Shown: piece after piece, positions 1 through 6,476 of the stretch
Layout of the letters: each line of letters begins with the position of its first letter
Numbering within the stretch: the first letter of the stretch is position 1
Assembly (NCBI GenBank): GCA_027486155.1
Contig: JAIXPR010000258.1
Span: forward strand, 1-10,984
Length of the DNA: 10,984 nucleotides
Source of the DNA: Pseudomonadota bacterium
GTDB lineage: Bacteria; Bdellovibrionota_C; UBA2361; OMII01
Direction: 5' to 3'
The notes under the pieces: generated by a model
What the model was told of the DNA's origin: nothing
What the model saw: only the letters and a program-made list of their open reading frames with translations
Databases searched by the model: none
Position numbers and translations under genes: made by a program

Positions 1-944
1 CTCAGGGACCCGCTGGGTCTCAGGGACCCGCTGGCGCACAGGGGCCTCAGGGCGCTCAGGGGCCCGTTGGATTACCCGCTTCGTTATGTGAAGCTTCCTC
101 AATTGCGGGAGTATGTTTGGCAAAGGTCGCTCCTGCCCAGGGGTTCCTTGCCGCATCCCAAGCGTGCGCCGCCGTTGGCGCGGATCTCTGCAGCGACAGT
201 CAATCTTGGTCGATACGCAACGCGGGATTGATCCCAAATAACGCAAATTGGACGAACTCGTTCTCTGATAACGATGCGACGAGCTGGAATATTGTTAACG
301 GAGGGACCCCTGATGATCCTTCAGCTGCTTCAGCTTACTTGGCTCCGTGTTGTTATTCTGCTACCCCAGCCAGGACGTCTGATCAAACCATTGGAGGTGT
401 TCGAGTAGTGCACGTGCATAATGTCGCTGACGCAAAATGGGCCACGGCGGCCGCTACATGCGCCGGGCTCAACGCGGATCTTTGTGATAAGTCCCAGTAT
501 ATGGTGCTTAGAGCCAACGGCGTGGTGTCTGTAAACGTTTGGTCAGCGGACCATTCTGATAACGATGTTAATAATGCCGCGCTCGCGATTGGTTCCACAG
601 GGTACGACAATCCCGATTATACAATCAGCTTTGGTTTCGCGTGCTGTGCCACGCGTAGCACCGCAGCGTGTCCCGTCGCCGAGACAGATGGTGTGTGTGT
701 CATCGATGTAAATAACGACGGAGATACCTTTGGCAATGCCTCTACGGACTGCGCAAATCAGGGAGGCCGTATCTGCTCTATGTCCCAAAGCGCAATCCTA
801 CGAAGTGGAGGATTACTGTCGGGAGCGCGGAATTGGACCGGTTCTGGGGCTGATAACGACGCTAGTTCCCGATCGGTCGCAGTGGGAGCCGGTGCGGATA
901 ATCCGACCTTTTCGACGGTGTCCGCCTTTGCATGTTGTCGATAA
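1..944 (+). CDS. Collagen-like protein with three tandem Cys-rich modules (5' end outside window)
   Basis: The reading frame is open from the window edge (first full codon at 3), so the gene is truncated on the left; a TTG at 117 is only an internal codon. Visible residues 1-25 or so are Gly-X-Y repeats of the collagen type (QGPAGS, QGPAGA, QGPQGA, QGPVGL). After them come three related modules of about 97 residues, each with C-X7-C, a G-x-x-x-C-x-x-SQ core, an R-x-x-G motif, a conserved Trp, a DND motif, a D-P pair and a terminal CC. The cysteines sit at visible residues 55/63/116/117, 153/161/214/215 and 250/258/311/312. Such architecture suggests an exported, disulfide-rich, possibly trimeric surface or spore/sheath-type protein with a globular tip, but I do not recognise the module; a C-type-lectin-like fold is only a guess. 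No membrane segment or sorting signal is visible at the C terminus, which ends directly after the last CC. Confidence 0.85.
   Translation, partial: QGPAGSQGPAGAQGPQGAQGPVGLPASLCEASSIAGVCLAKVAPAQGFLAASQACAAVGADLCSDSQSWSIRNAGLIPNNANWTNSFSDNDATSWNIVNGGTPDDPSAASAYLAPCCYSATPARTSDQTIGGVRVVHVHNVADAKWATAAATCAGLNADLCDKSQYMVLRANGVVSVNVWSADHSDNDVNNAALAIGSTGYDNPDYTISFGFACCATRSTAACPVAETDGVCVIDVNNDGDTFGNASTDCANQGGRICSMSQSAILRSGGLLSGARNWTGSGADNDASSRSVAVGAGADNPTFSTVSAFACCR
3..74 (+). repeat. 18-bp tandem repeat encoding collagen-like hexapeptides
   Basis: Four consecutive 18-nt units begin at 3, 21, 39 and 57. Each starts CAGGG and encodes Gln-Gly-Pro-x-Gly-x. The first two units share their first 14 bases and the later ones are more diverged. 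The array probably continues to the left of the window. Repeats of this kind expand and contract by slippage without breaking the frame. Confidence 0.85.
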
Positions 945-1100
945 TACAAAGGCGACCCTTTGAATTCTTCCCCCAACTACCCAACTACTTCTCTCAGAGA
1001 CCGTGCGCACAGGAGTTCTTAGCGTTTGAGCGAAGTAACTAAGAGCGGCTCATCCCTTCTTTCGCGCGGTTTCTGAGGGACAAAAAAGGAAAGGCTAACA

Positions 1101-1169
1101 ACGGTGCCCAGTTGGGGTCTTGGACGCCGGCACGCTGAAACCACCTGGCAAGAACCTGAGGGGCACCGT
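1101..1169 (+). promoter_or_regulatory. Dyad-enclosed leader element upstream of the DUF2237 gene
   Basis: ACGGTGCCC at 1101-1109 is perfectly complementary to GGGCACCGT at 1161-1169 (9 bp, 51-nt interior). Inside, 1126-1130 can pair with 1145-1149 using one G.U pair that works only in the plus-strand RNA. The element ends 14 nt before the ATG at 1184. It could be a structured 5' leader; no U-tract follows, so it is not an ordinary intrinsic terminator. The rest of the 945-1183 gap holds only a weak dyad (TCTTAG 1017-1022 / CTAAGA 1039-1044) and no gene. Confidence 0.35.
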
Positions 1170-1183
1170 ATACATCCCGATTA

Positions 1184-1699
1184 ATGACAGTGCATATGCG
1201 AGGTCGAGTTTCGGCTTTAATTATTGTGATCCAGAGTATCGTGGTGGGATTCGCCGCCTGCGTCCTCGCGCCTGATGCGATGGGTCAGCAGTGTGAGGCC
1301 CCAAGTGAGGAGAGCAGGATGGAGAAGAAAGAGGAATCTGAGAGCAAGAATGTGCTAGGTCAACCCCTACAGCAGTGCGGGTGTAATCCGATGACCGGAT
1401 TCTATCGTGATGGATTTTGTGAGACCGGGGCGCGCGACATTGGTAGTCATACCGTGTGCGCGGTGATAACCGATGAGTTTCTTACCTTTACTAAGAGTCG
1501 CGGCAATGACCTCTCCACCCCAGCTCCACACTTTAACTTCCCCGGCCTTAAGAGTGGGGATCGGTGGTGCCTCTGCGTCTCCCGCTGGAAGGAGGCTTAT
1601 GATGCCGGAGTCGCGCCTCCGGTGATCCTCGAAGCAACCCACGAGGGGGCGCTACGGGTCGCGGGTATTCATGAGCTTCAGGGGAGTCGTGTGCAGTAG
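1184..1699 (+). CDS. DUF2237 family protein with N-terminal export signal
   Basis: Residues 56-165 match the DUF2237 family as I know it: NVLGQPL, then NPMTGFYRDGFCETG, DIGSHTVCAV, TDEFL.F.KSRGNDLSTP, FPGLKSGDRWCLC, RWKEA..AGVAPPVILEATHE. Cysteines 65, 67, 79, 92, 129 and 131 are in this domain. The family's biochemical role is not known to me. Members are usually about 120-130 aa and start close to NVLG; here a 55-residue extension contains a basic start (MRGR), a hydrophobic stretch (about 11-26) and either a lipobox-like FAAC (Cys26) or an A-M-G signal-peptidase site before Gln35, followed by a charged Glu/Lys linker. Export to the periplasm or membrane anchoring is therefore likely. ATG 1184 is used; ATG 1196 would give the more classical signal (MRGRV). 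Neither has a good ribosome-binding site. It is convergent with the ABC permease gene. Confidence 0.85.
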   Translation: MTVHMRGRVSALIIVIQSIVVGFAACVLAPDAMGQQCEAPSEESRMEKKEESESKNVLGQPLQQCGCNPMTGFYRDGFCETGARDIGSHTVCAVITDEFLTFTKSRGNDLSTPAPHFNFPGLKSGDRWCLCVSRWKEAYDAGVAPPVILEATHEGALRVAGIHELQGSRVQ

Positions 1700-1789
1700 A
1701 GGACGTATCCTTGCCTCGCTTTGCGCAGTCTCTGAGAGAACTAGTTTGGGCGTGTGACGGAGGACGAAAACGGTCCACGGTTATCGGTT

Positions 1790-1806
1790 TACGTATGTAA
1801 CGTAAT
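1790..1806. repeat. Short AT-rich inverted repeat between convergent genes
   Basis: TTACGT (1790-1795) and ACGTAA (1801-1806) are perfect complements with a 5-nt spacer, lying between the convergent ends of the DUF2237 gene and the ABC permease gene. The stem is weak and no T-tract follows on either strand, so a terminator role is doubtful. The rest of 1700-1874 shows nothing clear. Confidence 0.25.
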
Positions 1807-1874
1807 CGTACTTCGTCATCCGAAACGAATATGCCGTGTTACCGCATCTACCTGGACAGGGCACAGATGGTTAA

Positions 1875-3560
1875 CTACTTCGGCTGCAGCGCCTTAGCTC
1901 CCAGTGAGAGCGCCCACCAACTCGCCATCTGGTTAACGAGGTATGTGCCCAAGAGTCCCGACCCGATAATAATCAGTTCGGTGCCCTGAGTGCTATGGGA
2001 CTCTGGAAAGAGCAGGTAGATTCCAAACATGCAGCCAAGGGGCACCATCGTGAGTGAGAGCACAATCACGCTCGTGATCATGAAGATGAAGCTGCCCAAG
2101 CTTGTTGAGATCTGAGTTGAATACTCCCATTCGAATTGAGAGAAGAACGCGCCTAGTCCTATTCCGAGCCCCACCAAGCCGTGGCAGATGATAATGCCAG
2201 CGGCGCATGAGGCCAAAACGAGGGGGCCTTCAGCGTTGAGCGCCATCGCGCCAGAGATGAAGACTACCCCTCCGATGCACGACACGGGGAACCGCCAGCT
2301 TCTAAACTTTGCCTTCAGCACATCGTGTATCGAAACGGGCGCCGCTTGCAAAAGCCAAAAGGATTGTCCCTCGAGCGAGACTGAGGGGAACACGAATCGG
2401 GAGCATATGGAGGTGATAACGAGAGAGCCGAGAGCGATGTTGCTCAGCAACAGGAAGATGCGCCAAACCGCCATAACATCCTCGCTCACGTTCGATGGAC
2501 CCTGCAGCATCTGATAGTTGTAGAGGTAGACAAAAGTGATGCCCAGTAGAAGTATGAGCTGGACGGTGTGCGTGAGATCCCGGGAAAATATCTTATATTC
2601 TTTAGTGATAATCGCTCTGGTTGCGGCGCTCGAAAACGGAAGGAGCACTCGTGAGAGCCTTTGAGCCGCGCGGCTGTGGATTCGAAAGAGACCGTGAGTT
2701 TGTCGGGCACGGGAGAGTCCTCGATCGAACAGCACAGAGAAGGTGAGACGTAAGCAGAGGGCGAGTGCCGAGAGGATGGCAAGCCCTTCTATCGTTACCC
2801 AAAGAGGGGCGATTATGTCGCCGCGCAAGAGAGCCGTAATCGCGCCAGCGCAGTGAGTGGTTGGAAGCCACGACTGAGCCGCGAGTGAGGTGATATGCTG
2901 AAGGGTACGGGCCGGATCCCCAGAAATGAGAGGAGTTTGTTGAGAGAGGCCCTGCGTCAGAAAAATAGCTGCCCCGAGTGCCAGGAGAAAGAGAGAGAAA
3001 AAGAGCGGTCGTGCTCTTTCCGAGGGGATAAGAGCGGCGAAGATTAGCGCGGTGATCATCCCAAGCGTGACCACCATCGCCAAGAAGAGCGCGCAAACGA
3101 TTGGTGCGGCGATGATAAACAGAGCGCCCGCCTCATAGAACACACCGAAAGCGAGAAGCGCCGGTAGGGCGAATACGCCAACCATCCACGAGACCGATAT
3201 TCCAACCTCGAGGGTCTTTGAGAGGAGAAGTTGTGTTGGAGTTATCGGGGCGGACGCAATGAGGTCAAGGTCCCTAGACATAAACAGTGAACCCAGGGCG
3301 CTTACAGCGGAGGAGAGATAGAGCATGACGGAGAGGGCCGTCAGCATGACACTGAGGAGAAGAGCGGGGTCGATCGTAATACCCGGGACAAGCCGTGTAG
3401 CGTCTCGTAGCCCCGCAAGGGTGGAGGCGTAGATGCAGTACATCAGCGCGAGAGAGATGAAACTCGCGGCTAATTCCTTGATGCCGCGGCGTCCGCTTTT
3501 AAACCATCGATTCTTGATGGTGAGCAGTCGAGGCTGTAGGAGAACGGGTGTGATATGCAT
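1875..3560 (-). CDS. ABC-2-like exporter permease subunit
   Basis: A 561-aa integral membrane protein with about 11-12 hydrophobic segments, including four in roughly residues 30-205 and the rest after about 250. Conserved-looking features are an RDL.HT.Q amphipathic stretch before a membrane helix and, near the middle of the second half, P.VSLEG.SFWLLQAAPVS followed by an A-K-F motif; this pattern is typical of the putative ABC exporter family Pfam ABC_tran_2 (PF16949), which pairs with EcsA/YtrB-like ATPases. It lies 57 nt downstream of the ATPase gene on the same strand and should form the membrane half of the same transporter. The substrate is unknown. ATG 3560 is the first in-frame start; the ribosome-binding site is poor. 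The N terminus is soluble and basic, with no cleavable signal. Confidence 0.85.
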   Translation of the reverse strand: MHITPVLLQPRLLTIKNRWFKSGRRGIKELAASFISLALMYCIYASTLAGLRDATRLVPGITIDPALLLSVMLTALSVMLYLSSAVSALGSLFMSRDLDLIASAPITPTQLLLSKTLEVGISVSWMVGVFALPALLAFGVFYEAGALFIIAAPIVCALFLAMVVTLGMITALIFAALIPSERARPLFFSLFLLALGAAIFLTQGLSQQTPLISGDPARTLQHITSLAAQSWLPTTHCAGAITALLRGDIIAPLWVTIEGLAILSALALCLRLTFSVLFDRGLSRARQTHGLFRIHSRAAQRLSRVLLPFSSAATRAIITKEYKIFSRDLTHTVQLILLLGITFVYLYNYQMLQGPSNVSEDVMAVWRIFLLLSNIALGSLVITSICSRFVFPSVSLEGQSFWLLQAAPVSIHDVLKAKFRSWRFPVSCIGGVVFISGAMALNAEGPLVLASCAAGIIICHGLVGLGIGLGAFFSQFEWEYSTQISTSLGSFIFMITSVIVLSLTMVPLGCMFGIYLLFPESHSTQGTELIIIGSGLLGTYLVNQMASWWALSLGAKALQPK

Positions 3561-3617
3561 ACGCTGGTCTATCGCTCATTCGTGGTTCCCTTCCTCGCCG
3601 GTTCTCGGTCGTGCTGA

Positions 3618-4352
3618 TTAGTGCTCTACCGAGGGTGAGGTGAGTTCGAGAAACATATCCTCAAGTCCTTCATCGTGTTTGCCGGTTAACGCCCGGATAT
3701 CCTCAAGGGTTCCTGTGGTGAGGATGCTCCCTTTGTGAATGATCGCGAGATTGTCGGCGAGCTCCTCCGCCACGTTGAGGGAGTGAGTGGACAAGAAGAT
3801 CGTAACTCCAGCTCTCGCGTATCGTTTGAACGCGTCCTTGAGATTACGAGCTCCGTGTGGATCAAGGCCCACCATCGGTTCATCGACGATCAGTACTCGA
3901 GGATCGTGCACGAGGGCGCCGCAGGTCGCGAGACGTTGCTTCATCCCATGCGAATAGCTCTCAATAAGCTCATCCTGCCACTGTGTGAGGGTGTACTCTT
4001 CCAATACCTCATCGATCCGTCTCTCCGCCTGTTTTGCTGGGACACGGTAGAGGTCGCACATGAAGTTGAGAAACTCGCGCCCTGTGAGCTTAGGATAGAG
4101 ATTCGACCTGTCAGGGACGTAGCCGGTTATCGCCTTCGCCCGCAGCGGTTCCGCTCCGAGATCGTAACCACCGAGATAGATCGATCCGAAGGTGGGCTTC
4201 AAGATCCCTGTGATCATCTTTATGGTAGTGGTCTTGCCGGCTCCGTTGACTCCCAGGAACGCGAAGATGCCACCGGAGGGAACGTGTAGGGAGATATCGC
4301 TAACGGCCTTAAAGGACCCGTAACTCTTCGAAAGATTCTTGAGCGTAATCAT
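3618..4352 (-). CDS. ABC transporter ATP-binding protein
   Basis: A 244-aa nucleotide-binding subunit. Walker A GVNGAGKTT is at 34-42, the signature YSHGMKQR at 133-140 (an S-H-G-M variant of LSGGQ), Walker B VLIVDEP at 153-159 with catalytic Glu158, the D-loop GLDPHG right after it, and the switch His190 in STHSLNVAEEL. The Q-loop region reads GYVPDRSN, so Asp81 stands where Gln or Glu is usual, as also seen in EcsA/YtrB-like subfamilies. The frame is open up to a TTG at 4415, but ATG 4352 is preferred: it gives the family-typical MITLKNLSKSYG start and is preceded by GGGGGGA about 9 nt upstream. With the downstream permease it should energise export of an unknown substrate. An 18-bp palindrome lies just upstream of the start. 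Confidence 0.92.
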   Translation of the reverse strand: MITLKNLSKSYGSFKAVSDISLHVPSGGIFAFLGVNGAGKTTTIKMITGILKPTFGSIYLGGYDLGAEPLRAKAITGYVPDRSNLYPKLTGREFLNFMCDLYRVPAKQAERRIDEVLEEYTLTQWQDELIESYSHGMKQRLATCGALVHDPRVLIVDEPMVGLDPHGARNLKDAFKRYARAGVTIFLSTHSLNVAEELADNLAIIHKGSILTTGTLEDIRALTGKHDEGLEDMFLELTSPSVEH

Positions 4353-4369
4353 CTTCGCTATCCCCCCAA

Positions 4370-4387
4370 GTCTCGATGGATCGAGAC
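4370..4387. promoter_or_regulatory. 18-bp palindrome upstream of the ABC operon (operator candidate)
   Basis: GTCTCGATGGATCGAGAC is an 8-bp perfect inverted repeat with a 2-bp centre. The symmetry continues one mismatch further out (CA at 4367-4368 with TG at 4389-4390). It ends 17 bp before the ATPase ATG at 4352, next to the G-rich ribosome-binding site. It could be a dimeric repressor site, or an mRNA hairpin that masks translation initiation. No regulator gene lies next to it. Confidence 0.5.
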
Positions 4388-4497
4388 CTGTCCCCATGAA
4401 AGGTAAGATGCTCAAGGTGCCCGGTGTTGTTCGCTCACGGGCTCAGAGAGCGGAGAGGGTTTTTGTGCTGTAAGGCCAGGGGGTTAGGTGTTCGCAT

Positions 4498-4525
4498 GGC
4501 GCTGGAGGCGAATAGACCTCGCGCC
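4498..4525 (-). terminator. Stem-loop downstream of trmB without U-tract
   Basis: GGCGC (4498-4502) and GAGG (4505-4508) pair with CCTC (4517-4520) and GCGCC (4521-4525), giving 9 bp with a 2-nt bulge and an 8-nt loop. It begins about 10 nt after the trmB stop codon on the minus strand. No T-run follows on that strand, so it is at best a weak or non-canonical terminator, or a 3'-end stabilising hairpin. Confidence 0.35.
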
Positions 4526-4535
4526 CCACATTGTG

Positions 4536-5189
4536 TTAGTTCCGCTTAACCGCCTCGACGAGGCAGAGCGGTTTCCCCTGAGATTTAAAGAGCATCTCGA
4601 ACTCCGTCGGGATGTTGCTCTCCATGTACGGGCTCTGAAGGAGGTCTGTGGTGTGGCGCTGAATGTCCCACTGTGCTGGGTTGAGAAGCGGACAGGTCGA
4701 CGCAAAGTACTCTTGGTGATCGGTCTGGTAGCGGAAGAAGCCACCCGGTTTCAGGAGCTCCCACATCGTTTGAATGAGCTCCGCGTTGATCAGTCGATTT
4801 TTTCTCCACCGTCGTTTATCCCACGGGTCAGGATAGTTTATAAAGAACGCGGATACCTGACCCGGAGTGAAGAGATGACGGATCTGACGGGCATCCGTTC
4901 GTAAGACTCGAACGTTTTCAAGGGACTTACCTTCGGCCTTCTCTCCCGTTTTAAAGGCGCGTTTAAAGCGTATCTCCAAGCCGATACACAGTGCTTGGGG
5001 CGATCGATCCGCCAATCGGATAAGGTGCATGCCAGAGCCTGACCCTAACTCGACGTAACACTCAGGGAAGCTTCCGATAATCGACTGGATCTCCTGTCGA
5101 GAGGTCTCCGCGATCTCACGGTCATTTTCGGCCACGATGATGCCCGGTTTCGTGGTCACGAGCTGCATGTACTGATTTTCCCAAGACAT
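4536..5189 (-). CDS. trmB: tRNA (guanine-N7-)-methyltransferase TrmB
   Basis: TrmB uses S-adenosylmethionine to methylate N7 of guanosine 46 in the variable loop of many tRNAs. In this 217-aa form, SAM motif I VELGSGSG is at 46-53, the acidic strand-2 motif GLEIR at 70-74, TDAR at 98-101, and the family hallmark NYPDPWDKRRWRKNR at 118-132 is clear. TDHQEY (156-161) and NIPTEFE (192-198) match the C-terminal substrate and catalytic motifs. Length is normal. ATG 5189 is chosen; a GTG at 5198 would add three residues, and neither has a strong ribosome-binding site. A possible promoter is TTGCGG (5250-5255 complement), 18-bp spacer, GATATT (5226-5231 complement), which overlaps the left arm of the dyad element at 5254-5439. 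The gene is monocistronic by spacing. Confidence 0.93.
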   Translation of the reverse strand: MSWENQYMQLVTTKPGIIVAENDREIAETSRQEIQSIIGSFPECYVELGSGSGMHLIRLADRSPQALCIGLEIRFKRAFKTGEKAEGKSLENVRVLRTDARQIRHLFTPGQVSAFFINYPDPWDKRRWRKNRLINAELIQTMWELLKPGGFFRYQTDHQEYFASTCPLLNPAQWDIQRHTTDLLQSPYMESNIPTEFEMLFKSQGKPLCLVEAVKRN

Positions 5190-5253
5190 GCGCACCACGA
5201 TACGACAGGACGGGCCGCTTTTTCAAATATCGGCGCTAACTTACTGAGTCCGC

Positions 5254-5439
5254 AAGGAAGCGAGGTAAAACCCCTCCCTGCTGCGAAAGCGGATCTTGTG
5301 TTGCTCTTCGATTCTCAGCACGTGGAAAAATCCTCCATGTATCTCAGTGGATACACGTCCGGTTTTCCCCCGCACTGAAAATCGAATATCAACCCAACCT
5401 CCACTTTCTCGCTACGGGTAGGTTTTGCCTCGCTTCCTT
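5254..5439 (+). ncRNA. Candidate ~186-nt structured RNA (6S-like shape) or foldback element
   Basis: Arms 5254-5272 and 5421-5439 pair over 19 continuous positions with one T-G pair. Inside, 5307-5318 pairs with 5375-5386 (11 of 12), 5324-5329 with 5363-5368, and 5338-5343 with 5350-5355 closing a 6-nt loop. On the 5' side of the open middle, CTGC-GAAA-GCGG (5281-5292) can form a GNRA tetraloop hairpin. The order closing stem, large internal bubble, long interrupted terminal stem resembles 6S RNA, but I see no sequence match to 6S, RNase P, SRP RNA or tmRNA. The wobble in the closing stem and the GAAA loop favour the plus strand; the C-A mismatch in the inner stem would instead favour the minus strand, so direction is uncertain. 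No clear promoter was found. Alternative: a MITE-like element with 19-bp terminal inverted repeats, though no flanking target duplication is visible. Confidence 0.45.
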
Positions 5440-5445
5440 AGAGGC

Positions 5446-5514
5446 TATCCCTGAATCAAAAAAGGGGTAACGAGCGGGCCTGTCTACATCGGTAGAGAGT
5501 GTAACGGGCCGCTC
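5446..5514 (+). promoter_or_regulatory. Two further hairpins in the leader of the methyltransferase-like gene
   Basis: TATCCCT (5446-5452) pairs with AGGGGTA (5463-5469) around an A-rich loop. Then GAGCGG (5472-5477) pairs with CCGCTC (5509-5514), extended by CC/GG pairs across a bulge, enclosing TCTAC-ATCG-GTAGA (5483-5496). They lie between the 186-nt dyad and the downstream start codon. On the minus strand a T-run (complement of 5458-5463) lies about 9 nt beyond the second hairpin, too far for a typical intrinsic terminator. Confidence 0.35.
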
Positions 5515-5539
5515 TCGTATGTGCGATGAGGTTACAGAG

Positions 5540-6415
5540 ATGATGAGTGTACTCGCCAGGTGGCTTAACTGGGATTTCGTTCGGATGGGGAAGGGGATCG
5601 AAGCTCGGTATTCGCGGTGCTCGACCTATTGGGAGCCACATCTCGCGTGTACCCGCGCGTTTATTGAGTCTCACATTGAACCGGGTGGTCGTTTGGCTAT
5701 TCTTGGGGCGGGTAGGTTGCTGGATGTCGATCTTAAAAAACTGATCCCGCAATTCTCCGAGATCCACCTCTTTGACGCTGATTCGAGCGTTATTCGCGCA
5801 TGGCGGAAGACGAGTGGTTTAGCGTTTCGTGATACGGTCATTCCACGAATCCTCGATGTTACCGGTTCCATACAGCCCTGGAGCGCTGGCATCGTCACAT
5901 CGATTCGTCGGGGGCAGCTAGCGGAATATCTCTCTTCACTTATCCCCCTTCGAGCCGCGTGGGAGGAGGAGCCCTTCGACGGGGTTATCTCACTTAATCT
6001 TGTTGGTCAGATTCCTCTGTATTGGAGGGATCGGGTGCTCACGGCGGCGAACCGTGAGCTTTCCGAACGGGAGGATCGAGCTCTTATCGATTCCATGGGT
6101 CGTCTTCAATCGGCGCATCTTGCGGCGACGCGCACGCACCCGCGGAGATGGTCGATCGTCATCACTGACACCGAATACTACACCTACCAGGTCGATACGC
6201 CTGAATGGGATGTTGAGCCCGCGCTTCACGGAGAGGCCCGTGGAGAGCTCGATGCCTCCTCTCATATGGAGCGGCACGGAAATGAGTGTTGGTTGTGGCA
6301 CCTCCTTCCTCAATTCGTTGAGTCCGATGGAGAGGGCTGTATCCATCGCGTGGAGGCCTCGGCGTGGCGGACTCGAGAGAGCTCTACGGATAGCGTACCC
6401 CCAGTTCGAGCGTAA
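5540..6415 (+). CDS. Putative class I SAM-methyltransferase-like protein
   Basis: A 291-aa protein. Residues 50-65 (GRLAILGAGRLLDVDL) resemble the first Rossmann strand and glycine loop of class I methyltransferases, and LFDAD at 77-81 the acidic end of strand 2. Further on, PFDGVISLNLVGQIP looks like the strand-4 region. The glycine loop is of the degenerate LGAGxLLDV type found in some uncharacterised bacterial proteins, so SAM binding is plausible but activity and substrate are unknown. ATG 5540 is preferred over ATG 5519 because GATGAGG lies about 8 nt upstream of 5540, while 5519 has no ribosome-binding site and abuts a hairpin. The C-terminal 90 residues are unlike a standard methyltransferase end. 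A small membrane-protein gene follows after 61 nt. Confidence 0.7.
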   Translation: MMSVLARWLNWDFVRMGKGIEARYSRCSTYWEPHLACTRAFIESHIEPGGRLAILGAGRLLDVDLKKLIPQFSEIHLFDADSSVIRAWRKTSGLAFRDTVIPRILDVTGSIQPWSAGIVTSIRRGQLAEYLSSLIPLRAAWEEEPFDGVISLNLVGQIPLYWRDRVLTAANRELSEREDRALIDSMGRLQSAHLAATRTHPRRWSIVITDTEYYTYQVDTPEWDVEPALHGEARGELDASSHMERHGNECWLWHLLPQFVESDGEGCIHRVEASAWRTRESSTDSVPPVRA

Positions 6416-6476
6416 CCTCTCGTCCTCCAACTTTAGTAACTTGATATACCGCCTCTTCCTGATCGAATTAGTAGCA

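Noticed and set aside
1169..1174. TATACA as a -10 element for the DUF2237 gene
   Set aside because: The matching -35 (TGGCAA at 1146-1151) is poor, and the start would fall almost on the ATG; not strong enough to list as a promoter.
2602..3096. 164-residue minus-strand frame inside the permease gene
   Set aside because: It is an out-of-frame shadow of the permease; the hydrophobic periodicity belongs to the other frame.
3735..4289. 184-residue plus-strand frame
   Set aside because: Fully antisense to the ABC ATPase gene, with no ribosome-binding site or family resemblance.
4488..4904. 138-residue plus-strand frame
   Set aside because: Antisense to trmB, whose motifs are unmistakable.
5254..5439. 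RNase P RNA, tmRNA or SRP RNA
   Set aside because: The conserved cores I know for these RNAs (for example the RNase P GAGGAAAGUC segment) are not present on either strand.
6000..6476. Upstream part of the plus-strand frame that ends at 6812
   Set aside because: It overlaps the methyltransferase-like gene in another frame and is Arg-rich; only the part from about 6477 looks like a gene.
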